Of a stretch of 64,000 nt of DNA, positions 45,690 to 56,455 are shown piece after piece (the first letter of the stretch is position 1; the number at the start of each line of letters is the position of its first letter). The stretch comes from Dasypus novemcinctus (lineage: Eukaryota; Chordata; Mammalia; Cingulata; Dasypodidae). The translations under genes and the position numbers were made by a program. Where the stretch lies: the NCBI RefSeq assembly GCF_030445035.2, contig NC_080702.1, forward strand, positions 11,540,029-11,604,028, read 5' to 3'. The notes under the pieces are model-generated. The model was not told where the DNA came from. It did not search any database and worked only from the letters and a program-made list of their open reading frames with translations.

Positions 45690-47770
45690 AATGGACAATC
45701 ATGAAGAAGAAATCAAGATATAAATTTCATTTACAATAACAATTAAAATAATAAAATGTCTAGGGATAAATCTAACCAAGAATTTAATCAAGAATGTAAT
45801 GTAGTCTGTGTGTGCAGAAAATGACAAAACATTGCTAAAAAAAAAAAAAAAATCAGAGGACCTGAAAATACAAAGGAATTCCACGTTCATGGATGGTAAT
45901 ATTAGATATTGTTAAAATGTAAATCCTATCCAAAGCAATTTATTGATTCAATGCAATCTGAATAAAAATGCCAACAACTATTTTTGCATAAATGGAAAAG
46001 GCAACAAACAAATTTATATGGAAGTGTAAGGGTCCCCGAATATCTAGAGCCATTTTGAAAAAATGAAGAATGAAATTGGAACACTCATAATTCCTGACAG
46101 AAAAATTTATTACAAAGTCACAGTAATCAAAACAGCTTGATACTGGGACAAGAACATATATATAAAGCAATGAAATAGAATTAACACTCATATATCTAGA
46201 AATTAATTTAGCAAGAAATGTAAAGGATCTTTATTCAGAAAACTATAAAACAATGCTAAAAGGAAACAAAGAAGAACTAAAGAAATGGAAGGACATTCCG
46301 TGTTCATACATGAAGAAGTCAATTCTACTCAGGTTCATTTACAGGTTCAATACATTACCAATGAAAACTCTAACAGCCTACTTTACAGAAACTGATTAGA
46401 GAAATAGGACTTAGGACTTCCTCAAAATGAAACACTTTTGTTTTTCAAACAAGTTTTTAAGAAGGTAAAAATGCAGACTCTTCAATGGGAGAAAATCTTC
46501 AGTAGCCACATATCCAACAAGGGTTTTATTTCCATGTTATACCAAAAGATCACATAACTCAATGACAGAAATATGAAAACCTAATTTAAAAATGGGCAAA
46601 AGACTTGAATAGACATTTTTTCTAAGAAGAAATACAAATGACCAATATAGCTTATGAAAAGATGCCCTGCATTTCTAGCTATTAGGAAATGCTGATGAAA
46701 AGTACAATGAGAGTTTCATGCCTTATAGAATGGTAATTATTAAAAAAATAGAAAGCTATGTGTGCTGGAGAGGATGTGGAGAAATATGAACACTTCTTCA
46801 CTGTTGGTGGGAATGTTAATGGTGTTTCTTCTGCGGAGGATAATTTGATGGTCCCTCAGGAAGCTAAATATAGAACTGCCCTCTGCTTCAGCCATCCTAC
46901 TACTAGGAAAATACAAGCAGAAGGACTGAAAGCAAAGATGCTAAAAGATATTTGCACAGCCATGTTCATAGCGGTAAAACTGACAATTGCTAAAAGATTT
47001 AAATTTTAAATGTCAATCAACTGATGAAGGGATAAACAAAATGTGGTATATACATACTATGTAATACTATTTGGGTGTAAGAAGAAATGTAATCAGGATT
47101 CATGTGTCAATAAGGATGAACCTTGATGATATTATGTTGAGTGAAATAAGACAGAAACAAAAGGATGAATATTGTATGTTCTCATTGATATGGACTAAAT
47201 ACAATCAGTAAACTTAAGGAATTACATTATAGTATATAGATTAGGAGACAATGCTGGTTAAGAACGGGAGATGATACTGAATGTATATAGAATGTTTAAT
47301 GAGGTCAATTGTAAATATGCTGTAATGGAGAGAGTTGATAGCACATTATAATGACTATTACACACACTGCTTATTTATAACCTGGGATTGAAGTTGAAAG
47401 ATGTAGTCTAGAGAGGTTAATGTTAATTGAATGACAACATAACGGTAATCTAGGAGTTGCATAAAACGGTGATTTTGGTGGTAGATGAGGATTGCGGTTA
47501 ATACTATAAATACAAGAATGTTCTTCAATGACAAGATGTTAAGAATTTTGTGATAAATAGGAAAAATACAACTAATAAAATTTGTGGCCTATAGTTATCA
47601 GTACTATTATAATATTTTTGTAGAAATGGTAAAGAAGGTGCTATATTGCTGCTAACGGGAAAAAATACATGTTTAATTTTATGAACTATGAATAAGATCA
47701 AAGATTTTTTCTTCAGTTTCTTCATTAAGAAGGAGACGTTGGTCATGACATGTAACCTATGTCGAATCAT
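45690..47770 (+). mobile_element. Old L1 ORF2 3' portion(s) and 3'UTR
   Basis: 45720-46190 carries plus-strand ORF2 DNA (AATGTCTAGGGATAAATCTA, then AATTCCACGTTCATGGATGG and CCAAAGCAATTTATTGATTC). 46203-46430 repeats part of the same ORF2 region in a different copy (GAAATGGAAGGACATTCCGT, then TACATGAAGAAGTC). 46440-47230 continues to the C-terminus, including a 'TGTGCTGGAGAGGATGTGGAG' part. A decayed 3'UTR runs to about 47770. At least two L1 copies are joined here. No frame is intact. Confidence 0.7.
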
Positions 47771-48089
47771 TTATATATCTTTTTTATGGGCTAAAAATAG
47801 CTTATTTCAAAGGCTGTGGCAGAACTCATTAAAAGTAGGACTTTTCCATCTCTGGACCTATAAATGAGCCTTCAACAATTATGAAGCACAAAACCCAGTG
47901 TGCACATATTCTTCCATCCCGCTGGTCAGAAAATATCTGATTAATAAAATCTTCAGTAACATAACCCACTGTCCAAGAGGCTCAAGTACTGGAATGCCTT
48001 TTCATTCTGGCTAGTATTCAAAAGTAAAAAGAATACTACTCCTAGTAGTAGTAATAACATTGACGCCGCACCAATAGATTTATTCAATA

Positions 48090-48905
48090 ACACTCCAACC
48101 AACGAAGAAGACCACCATCCCCTTTCAGGAAGCTGACAGGTGGGCAGGCGGTAGGGCTCCACCTGGAGAACCAGGCAGCCGAGCACCGGGCGGCAGGAAG
48201 TGTCGCGGGGCAGGGCCGAGGCAGGGGCTAGATCTAAGGGCGCCCCCCACGGAGCCACCAGTGCGTGGAGGTGGGAAGAGAGCAGCCCTTTAGCCCTCGG
48301 CACCGCCGCGGCCGTGTTCCGTCCACCCCGGCTTGGGCCTCGGCCCAGGGAGAGCCCAGCTTAGAAAGTCCCAGCGCTGAGCCCGGGCCCCGGCTCTGCC
48401 CTTGGCCGGGAGGAGGGAGGCTGGAGCCAGGCACGGCGCCCGCGGACCCGGCCTCCCGCCGCCTCCCGCGGAGTGAGAGGGGTCTGGGAGCCCCGCGCCC
48501 CCCTCCCTCCAGCCGAGGCCGGGCCGGCGGGACGCAGCCCGCGGGGCGGGAGGTCACGGCTGCGGGGCCCAGGCGAGGGCAGCGACCTCAGCGGTCCCTT
48601 TGGCCTCGCGGCCTGCGGGGCCTCGTCCTCCTCCCGCAGCAGCTTGGACGGAAGGAGCTGGGGCTGCTCGCTCAGCTCTGAGCCTCCTCCTGGCCAGAGC
48701 GCGGCGCCATCTCCACCGCGGGAGGAGAAGCCGGGACGGCTGAGGGGGCGGCGGACTGAGGACCCTCAGCGAGGGCTCCTGGCGCCGCCGGGCTCGCGGG
48801 GGACGCAGCCCGAGAAGCCGCGGCGGCGGCGGTTGTGGCAGCCCCGACAGGTCCCGCCTCCTCGCCCGGCCGGCCCGGTCCCCACGGACGGAGCCTGCGG
48901 GAGAC
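48090..48905 (-). other. GC-rich island with a coding-like minus-strand frame; possible retrocopy
   Basis: The right edge is sharp at about 48905 (GGGAACCCATTTATG). Read on minus, a CpG-rich leader holds a GCC repeat near 48820. Then comes an ATG at about 48711 in a GGTGGAGATGGCGCC context, and a Pro/Arg/Gly-rich stretch with at least one stop and frame changes. The final frame (48303-47953) ends in a hydrophobic segment MLLLLLGVVFFLLL followed by NTSQNEKAFQYL. This is the layout of a membrane-protein mRNA with a GC-rich 5' end, copied onto the minus strand. I do not recognise the gene, and I see no poly(A) or target duplication. Confidence 0.35.
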
Positions 48906-49081
48906 GGGGAACCCATTTATGTGTCTTTCTTAACACTGGGGAAACAGTCGTTAGCTTTTAGGATAAATAAGATAAATGTGACTGGAAAGAATATTTTAGA
49001 TTAGTGCTTCCCTAAATTGTTAAGCTTCCTTTTGTCTGTTTTTTATTTTTTGAACTTGTGATAAAGTCAGAAAAAAATCAG

Positions 49082-49260
49082 GGAGGGAGGTGGTTCCCTG
49101 CTTTTCCCATGTGGGAGGTCCTGGGTTAAATCCCTGGTACCCACTAAAAACAAAACAAACAAATGAGAAAATCGACTGGCATTGGGGAGCAGATGCAACT
49201 CAGTGGGTGAGCGCCTGTTTTCCGTGTACAGGTCTTGGGTTCAATCTCTCCTTTAAAAAA
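49082..49260 (+). mobile_element. Dimeric tRNA-derived SINE
   Basis: Two tRNA-like units lie in tandem. The first (49085-49145) has GGTCCTGGGTTAAATCC. The second (49180-49250) has an A-box-like CAACTCAGTGGGTGAGCGCC and a B-box-like GGGTTCAATCTC. They are joined by an A-rich linker (CTAAAAACAAAACAAACAAA) and followed by a poly(A) run. The flanks AAAAAAATCAGGG and AAAAAAATCAGCG suggest a duplication. Confidence 0.7.
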
Positions 49261-49267
49261 AAAAAAA

Positions 49268-50000
49268 TCAGCGGTGGAGGGGTGACGTCATCAACACAGC
49301 GACGGAAGCCGTCTCCTGGAAACGTCTCCCCTGAGTCTCTGGAGAGTGGCTGAGACTGGGGGACTCCACAAATGCTGAATTGAAGAAAGAGAAAAATAGC
49401 AGGTAGGAAATTCCCATCAAGGACCTACAGGTCCTCCTCCTTTCCCTCCCAACTGGTCTGTTCAACGCTTGGGATTTCTCCAGAGGCAGCTGGCAGCCTG
49501 GATACCTCTCACCCGGGAAACAGATTTTAGAGAACCTCACAGTAGTGCGATAGAACCCCATGCATATCCAGGTACAGAGGCAAAAGCTCACAGAGACCTA
49601 GTGCTGAAAACAAGCGGCTGAGGAATGCTAAAAGCAAAAAGGCCGCCATTTGAGGAGGGTAGGGAGTAGAGTCGCAGCAGAATGGCTATGGCCTAGTAGC
49701 GCCCTCACTCAATCCAGATACTACTTTTGGTGGAATTCATTATGGACTCTTCTGGGGGTCCCACCTTTCTGGAATGACCCTGTCTGACTCTCAGAGGCAG
49801 GATAACCTAGTAGGGAAGAAATGTTTGGCAGAAAAGCCTCAACGAGAAAAATGGAGGGGGAGGGTTGAACTGAACTGCTGCTAGATTGGAGAGTTCCAGA
49901 AATGAAAAGTGTAACAAAAATGGTGCACTAAGTGAGAAAGGAGCACGTACAAGAGGTAGAAACTAAGTTAAGCTTCAGTTTACTGATGTAAGGCTTAGCA
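49268..50000 (+). other. Promoter-like repeat, possibly an L1-type 5'UTR
   Basis: This is a moderately GC-rich tract with a perfect CRE (TGACGTCA, 49283-49290) at its left end, then GCGACGGAAGCCGTCTCC (a CGGAAG ETS-type core) and AAAGGCCGCCATTTGAGG near 49640 (a CCGCCATTT YY1-type motif). The text style (GAGACCTAGTGCTGAAAACA, CTAGTAGCGCCCTCAC) resembles old L1 or LTR promoter regions, but I cannot assign a family. No coding frame is supported. Confidence 0.35.
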
Positions 50001-51103
50001 CAAAGGAGTCCAGCGAGGGCCCCCTGTTTGATCTGGCCATTGAGAGTTGTGATGAAAGTGTAGAGTGTGGAGCCCATTTTCAGTTACTGCCTAAGGTCTT
50101 AGTGTAGTACTTGCAGATTATTTTCATGTTGGGCTCATAGATGTTCCTGATGCCAGTTTTTCCATGATCATCACTTTTATGTCATTCCAGACATGAAGAA
50201 ATCATTTGCTCCATCACAAGTGGCTGGGAACATACATTCAAAACTCTTGAGAGTAAACAGTACACCAGGGAAACTGCCATGAGTACTAGAGTGATAAAAG
50301 GCCCAACTGCCTACATCCTAGTTATCTCCTAAGCCCAGGACTCATGATTTGACCCAACTGAAATCAATGTTATCAAATCAGGTCCTTGAGGAAGGCCTAC
50401 CTATTTAAACCATGTAGTCTGTCCAGTTATTTCATGCAGTTGTGTCTCACCTTCCTCAGAAGTGTCTACCCAGGTACAACACATGGTGTTGGCAATGGCA
50501 AAAATGTTTCCTGTTTCAACTAATAAGTAACAAGTTTGGCAATGCTATTGTCTAAAAATTTAATTTTTTAAAAGAAATTTGCTTTTACTTCTGTTTTCAC
50601 CAGAAATATTAGAATTTTGTTTTCCTTAATTTCGGGAATTATACAACTATTGATTTACATATGTGCTTATTTATCTTTAAGCCAACTTGTATAGAGCTCT
50701 TTGAATGAATTCCATGTTACTTTGGTGATAGTATTCAAAGATAGGAAAATGTCATACATCAAACATACAGACAGACAAATACAGAACTTATAGCTTCAAT
50801 TAAAACTAATTTAGCCATTTGTCAGACACAAAAGCAAAACAAAATTCCTCTGAGCTTACACTTTCTCATTTGTCTTTTGCGAAGAGTCCTTTAAAGAAAC
50901 TATTTTTCTTGCATTTCTTGGCAAATTCTGAGTATTAAATGTAGTAGACATTTCATTTAGCTGTTTTGTTTTGGTGCTCCTTTTCTAGAATGATAAATAG
51001 TTTTTTCTAAGTGGACATTTCCCGAAATGAACATGGTAATTCTAGATTGTCTTTGGTGAGATCTTGCCATTTTGTTAGACTGATACAGCTTCCAGCCCCC
51101 AAT
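50001..51103. other. Non-coding sequence, nothing recognised
   Basis: Possibly the decayed interior of the element that starts at 49268. No domain, open frame or repeat edge was found. Confidence 0.35.
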
Positions 51104-54100
51104 TTTTTAAAAAGAGACTTTAAATTATCTAAATGTTACATGAAAATATAGGGGATTCCCATATATCCCACTCCCTCCCCCTACCACACTATCCCACGTT
51201 AACAATATACTACATTAGTGTGGTACATTTGTTATAATTTATGGACACATATTCAAGCTTTGCTACTAACCATGGATTATAGTTCATAGTATAGCTTATA
51301 CTCTGTCATGCATAATTTTGTAAGTTATGACAAAATATATAATGGCCTGTATCTGTCATTGCAAAGTTATTCAGGACAATTCCAGTGTCCCCAAAATGCC
51401 CCCATATTACACCTCTTCCTTCCTCTCCCCACAGAACCTCCAGTGATCACTCCCTCCACATGAATGCTAAAAGTTCTTCCATTGCTACAATAATAAGTTT
51501 ATAGTAGAATAATAGTAATTCCATTTTAGTCCATTGTTCATTCCCCAATCTTGAGGATTTTGGGATGGTGATGCCTACTCTGCCTTTAATTCAAAGGGGA
51601 CTTAGATTCCTTGGGACAGATGGATGGAACTATCTTGCCTGCAGTTGCAGACTCTCTGTTCCTTGGGATAGGTTTTGTCTTTCATCATCAAATTGTTCTG
51701 GGTGAGCTCAATGAACTGGAAAGTAGGTTTTGCAACTCTGCTGACATTCAGAACCCAACTGCCATGGGGACAGACCAAAGATTTAAGTGTCTTGGACATA
51801 CACCTATCAAGTATAATACTACCTGTAGCTTCAAATAGAAGATGCAGAAGAACCAAGTGTAGGGAAACCACAGATGAGTCTAGCTCTGTCACAATGAGGA
51901 GCATAAATTCCAAAGTAAGGCCCACACTCTCAGGGTGCCAAACTCCTGAGCTGTCCGCCCTGCCTATACTCTCTGGATATCTCTAGAGTCCTCAGTAGCC
52001 CCACTTTTTGAGGCATTGTTTACTGTGGCAGTGAGATCCTGCTGAGATGTGCACAAGTATAACCTCTGGAATGAGCTCCTGGCTCACTTTGAAATCTCTT
52101 AGCCATAAAAACTCACTTGTATTTACCATTCCCCCTTTTGGTCAAGGTCTGTTTTCAGGTTTATTGCTAGTTGGTGCTTGGTAATAATCCTTCTGTGCCA
52201 GGAAGGCTCATCCCCAGGAGTCCTGTTCCATGATAGGGGGAGATAGTGTGTTTATATAGTGAGTTTGATTTAGAAGCCACATTTGAGCAATAAGGAGGCC
52301 CTCAGGAGGTAACTCTTAGGCAATATATGGTTTATATAATCTCAGAAAATTTTATAAACTCCAAAGAAAACCTCATACTCACAAAAGTAGTTATTCCATA
52401 TTTTTGACTCCCCTCAGTCCCTGTCAACCATTAATCATCTTTCTATCTCTTGATTTTCCTCTGCTAGATATTATATGTAAATGGAATCTTTTATAAATTG
52501 TCCTTTTCTATCTGACCTAAGTTTTGAAAACACTTAGCACATTTTCAGGTCTTTTCCATGGTATAGGTTATAAATTAATTCATTCCATTTTAAAACTGAA
52601 CAAAATTCCAATGTATGGATATTACACGTTTTGCTTATATATTAGGCGATAGAAATTTTGGTTGTTTCTACCTGTTATTTTAAATAATGCTAATGTGAAC
52701 ATTTGTACACAATTACTTGAATATCTTTCTTCAGTTCTGAGGGGTATCTAACAAGGAAGAAAATTGCTAGATGTTCAGCAAATTTAGTGTCAATCTTATT
52801 GAAGAACTGCATAAATATTTTTCAAGTGGTTGTTCCATTGCACATACCTACCAGCTATGTACAAGGATTCCAGTTTCTCTACATCCTTATCAACAGTTGT
52901 TTTAGACTTTCAGAAAAAGTAAAACTATCCTGGCAGATTTGAAGTAATGTCATATTTTGATGTTGATTTCCACATCCCTAATAAGTAAAGATGTTGAGCA
53001 TTATTTCATGTGTTTTTATCCAGTTGCATATATTCTTTGAAAAAATGTCTACTCAAATACTTTGCCCATTTTTAATCATATTATTTGTCTTTATGTTCAA
53101 GGGTAAAGGATTTTAAAATATATATCTTCTGTGTTATTAGGCCCTTATCAGATGTATGATTGTAAACTTATGTTTTCCTTTATGTAGGTTATCTTACTAT
53201 TTTCTTGGTAGGGTTTCCTTTGATTAAAAGGCTTTTAGTTTTTGTGAGAAACAATTTGTTTATTTTTATTTTTAATTATTTTAATGTCATATCTAAATAT
53301 CAATTGCCACATGAAAAGTAATGAAGAATTTCCCCTATATTTACTTGTAAGTGTGGTATAGTTTTGCTCTTATATTTACATTGCTAAATGACAAGTATAC
53401 AAGGTAAAGATCAAAATTCATGCTCTGTATGTACATATCCAGTTGTTCCACCACCATGTGGTGAAGACACTGTTCTTTCCTGAGTGCAAGACCGTGGTAC
53501 TATGTATGTTAAAAATAAATAGATGATATATATATAGGTTTATTTCTGAAGAATCAATTCTATTCTATTGTTTAGGTGTTTACCTTTATGCCAATATCAT
53601 ATTACGTCAATAAACGTAGATTTGTAATACATTTTGAATTATAGAGTTGGATACCTTCGAGTTTTGTTCTTTTTCAGTATAATTTTATCTATTAAGGTGT
53701 CTTCATAATTCCATGATTTCAAGGGTTGGTTCTTGTATTTATTTTGTTTAAAACAAATCAAGTTTATGGTATATATTAATAAAGAATAAAATTCATCTGA
53801 AGTGTACAGTGAGTGGTATTTGGTAGAATCACAGTTGTGCTTTCATGTCTATCTTTATTAGAGCATTTTCATTAAGAGGGGAAGAATTTTCTTGGTTTTT
53901 TAATTTTTTTAAGTGGCTATGAGATTTTGATAAGCATTCATTGTATTTCTAAATGTTCTGAGGGTAGAATTGCCACCTTAACTATATTAAATCTGCCATT
54001 CCATTAAATGGGCTATCTTTCCTTTTATTCAGGTCCTCTTTATTTTCTTTCAGCAATATTTTATAGATATTATACAAATTTTGTATATTTTGGTTAAAAT

Positions 54101-54374
54101 TATTCATAGCAATTTTATTATTTTGGTGCCTCTGAAAATTATATTTTTCTTAATTTTCTTTTTGGATTCTCACAATCTGTTTGCCTAAATACAACTAACT
54201 TATGCATGTTAATCTTTTACCCTGAAACTTTATTGCATTTATGTATTAACTCTAGTAGATAGGGTGTGTGTGTGCATGAGTGTAAATAGACATGTGTTTG
54301 TGTGGTTGCTATAGGATTTTTTACTTATAAGATCATGTCCTCTCAAAATAGAGATAATTTTACTTCTTGTTCTA
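51104..54374 (-). mobile_element. L1 3'UTR fragment joined to an older L1 ORF2 portion
   Basis: 51104-52330 matches the long L1 3'UTR (TACCACACTATCCC, then GGACAATTCCAGTGTCCCC, AAAATGCCCCCATAT, and AGGAAGGCTCATCCCCAGGA). 52331-54374 is reverse-complemented ORF2 3' DNA of an older, more diverged L1 (TATATGTAAATGGAATC, then ATAATGCTAATGTGAAC and TTATCAACAGTTG). The change in divergence at about 52330 suggests a truncated L1 inserted into an older one. The ORFs at 51602-51986 are 3'UTR chance frames. Confidence 0.7.
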
Positions 54375-56455
54375 AAATATATTTTTATTAGGGTTGTAAA
54401 ATTTCAAATCAATCATGAACATGTGTGGAATTCCCACACAACAACTATCCATCAACACACTATATTGTTGTGGAACATTTGTTACATATTATGAGATTAA
54501 AAAATGAGAATATTACCACTAACTGTGGTCTATAGTATTCATTTTGTATATATTTCCATTCCCCCTATTATGAACACAGTACCTCTTTGTATTGATACAA
54601 GAATATTACAGTATTGTTGTTAACAATAATCCATAGGTTAAATTAATTGTATTTTTTCCATGCTTCTCCACATTCTTACCACCTTGCAATAGTGATGTAC
54701 ATTTTTGTATTTCATGGAAGGACTTTTCATATTTGAACTATTAGCCAAAATTCTCAACCACCTCTGGGTTAACTATGATATTCAACCCCTAGATTATTCT
54801 AGAGCTTTAATTCAATTCACATTTACATCATGAGGCTACCCTTTTCAGCCTCAATTATAGACCAGTTACGTTAGTACTACTCACTGTTTTACCATCAAAC
54901 CCATTTCCACACATTTACAGTCAAATTAATTTAAACTTCCACATATATTAAACATCAGTACACCTTCTCAGCCCTCCTTTTATCTCCTAAAAACCTTTAC
55001 TCTAGATTTTAACTTCAAGCATTTATTCTTCATATTTAATTCATATTAGTGAGACCAGACAATATTTCTCCTTTTGTCTCTGGCTTAGTTCACTTAAAAT
55101 AATATCTTAAAGTTCATCCATGTTATCATATATGTCCCAATTCATTTTTTCTTAAAGCAGCTTAGAATTCCATCATATCTGCATACCACATTTTGTTTAC
55201 CTATTCATTGGTGGATGGACATGTGGGTTGCTTCCATGTTTTGGCACCTATGTACATTGCTGTGCTAATGTCTGTTTGCATCACAGTTTTCAGTTCTTCT
55301 GAATATATTCCAAGAAAAGGAATTGTTGGATCATATGGTAAATCTATATTTAACTTCCTGAAGAACTCCCAAACTGTCTTCCTGAAGAACTCCCAAACTG
55401 TCTTCTATAGAGGCTGCACCATTTTACAATCCCACCAACAATGAAAGAGCATTCCTCTTTCTCCACATCCTCTCCAGAACTTAACTTTTTTTTTAAAAAA
55501 TGGCCATTCTCTGTGGTGTGAGATGATATCTCAGTGTCATTTCGATTTGATTTTTCCCTAATAGCTACTGATATTAAACATTTTTTCATGTCCTCTTTGG
55601 CCATTTATATTTCCTCTTTGGAGAAATGCCTAAGTCTTTTGCCCATTTTAAAAATTGGATTCCTTGCTCTTTTTTTGTTGAGTTGTATGATCTCTTTAAA
55701 TAGAATGGAAATCAAACCTTTATTGGACATGTGGTTTCCAAATATTTTTCCATTGAGTCGGCTGCCTTTTCACTTTCTTGGCAAAGTCCTTTGAATCATG
55801 AAGTGCTTTTAAGTTTGAGGAGGTCCCCTATCTTCCATTTCTTTGTTCCTTATTTCAGTGTAAAGTTAAAGAATCCACCTCATACCACCAGGTCTTGAGG
55901 ATGTTTTCCTACATTTTCTTGTAGGAACTTTATTTCTAGCTCTTATATTTAGGCCTTTGATCCATTTTGAGTTAATTTTGGTATAAAGTTTGAAATAGGG
56001 TCCCCTTTCCTTCTTTGGGCTATGGATTTCCTGTTCTCCCAGCACAATTTCTTGAATAGATTATTCTGCCCCAACTGGGTGGCTTTAACAGCCTTGTCAA
56101 AAATCACTTCACCATAGAAGTGATTATTTCTGAAACATCCATTTGGTTCCATTGGTCTGTGTTTTTATCTTCATGCCAGTACCATGCTGTTTTGTTACTG
56201 CTTTAGCTGGGTAATATCATTTAAAGACCAAAGTGAAATTTCTCCATCTTCACTTTTCATTTTTTAGATGTTTTTCACTATTTAAGACTACTTACCCTCC
56301 CAAATAATTTGAAAATTGTGTTTTCTGCTTGTTTACAAAATAATGATGCAAGTTTTGTCAGGATTGCATTGAATCTATATATCAATTTGGGTAGAATTGA
56401 TATCTTAATAATAATTAGTGTTCTAGTCCATGAGCATGGAATCTTCAATTATTAT
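54375..56455 (-). mobile_element. L1 fragment: 3'UTR and ORF2 C-terminal part
   Basis: 54375-55090 is 3'UTR (ACAACTATCCATCAACACAC, then TGGAACATTTGTTAC). 55091-56450 is decayed ORF2 C-terminal and RT-distal DNA (GGTTGCTTCCATGTTTTGGC, GGATCATATGGTAAATC, and CCTTTGATCCATTTTGAG). The element is 5'-truncated near 56450, where the T-rich tail complement of the next L1 begins. Frames are broken (55350-55604 is the longest piece). Confidence 0.8.
55354..55401. repeat. Perfect 24-bp tandem duplication
   Basis: CTTCCTGAAGAACTCCCAAACTGT-type unit (24 bp) occurs twice without mismatch at 55354-55377 and 55378-55401, inside L1 ORF2 sequence. Confidence 0.95.
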
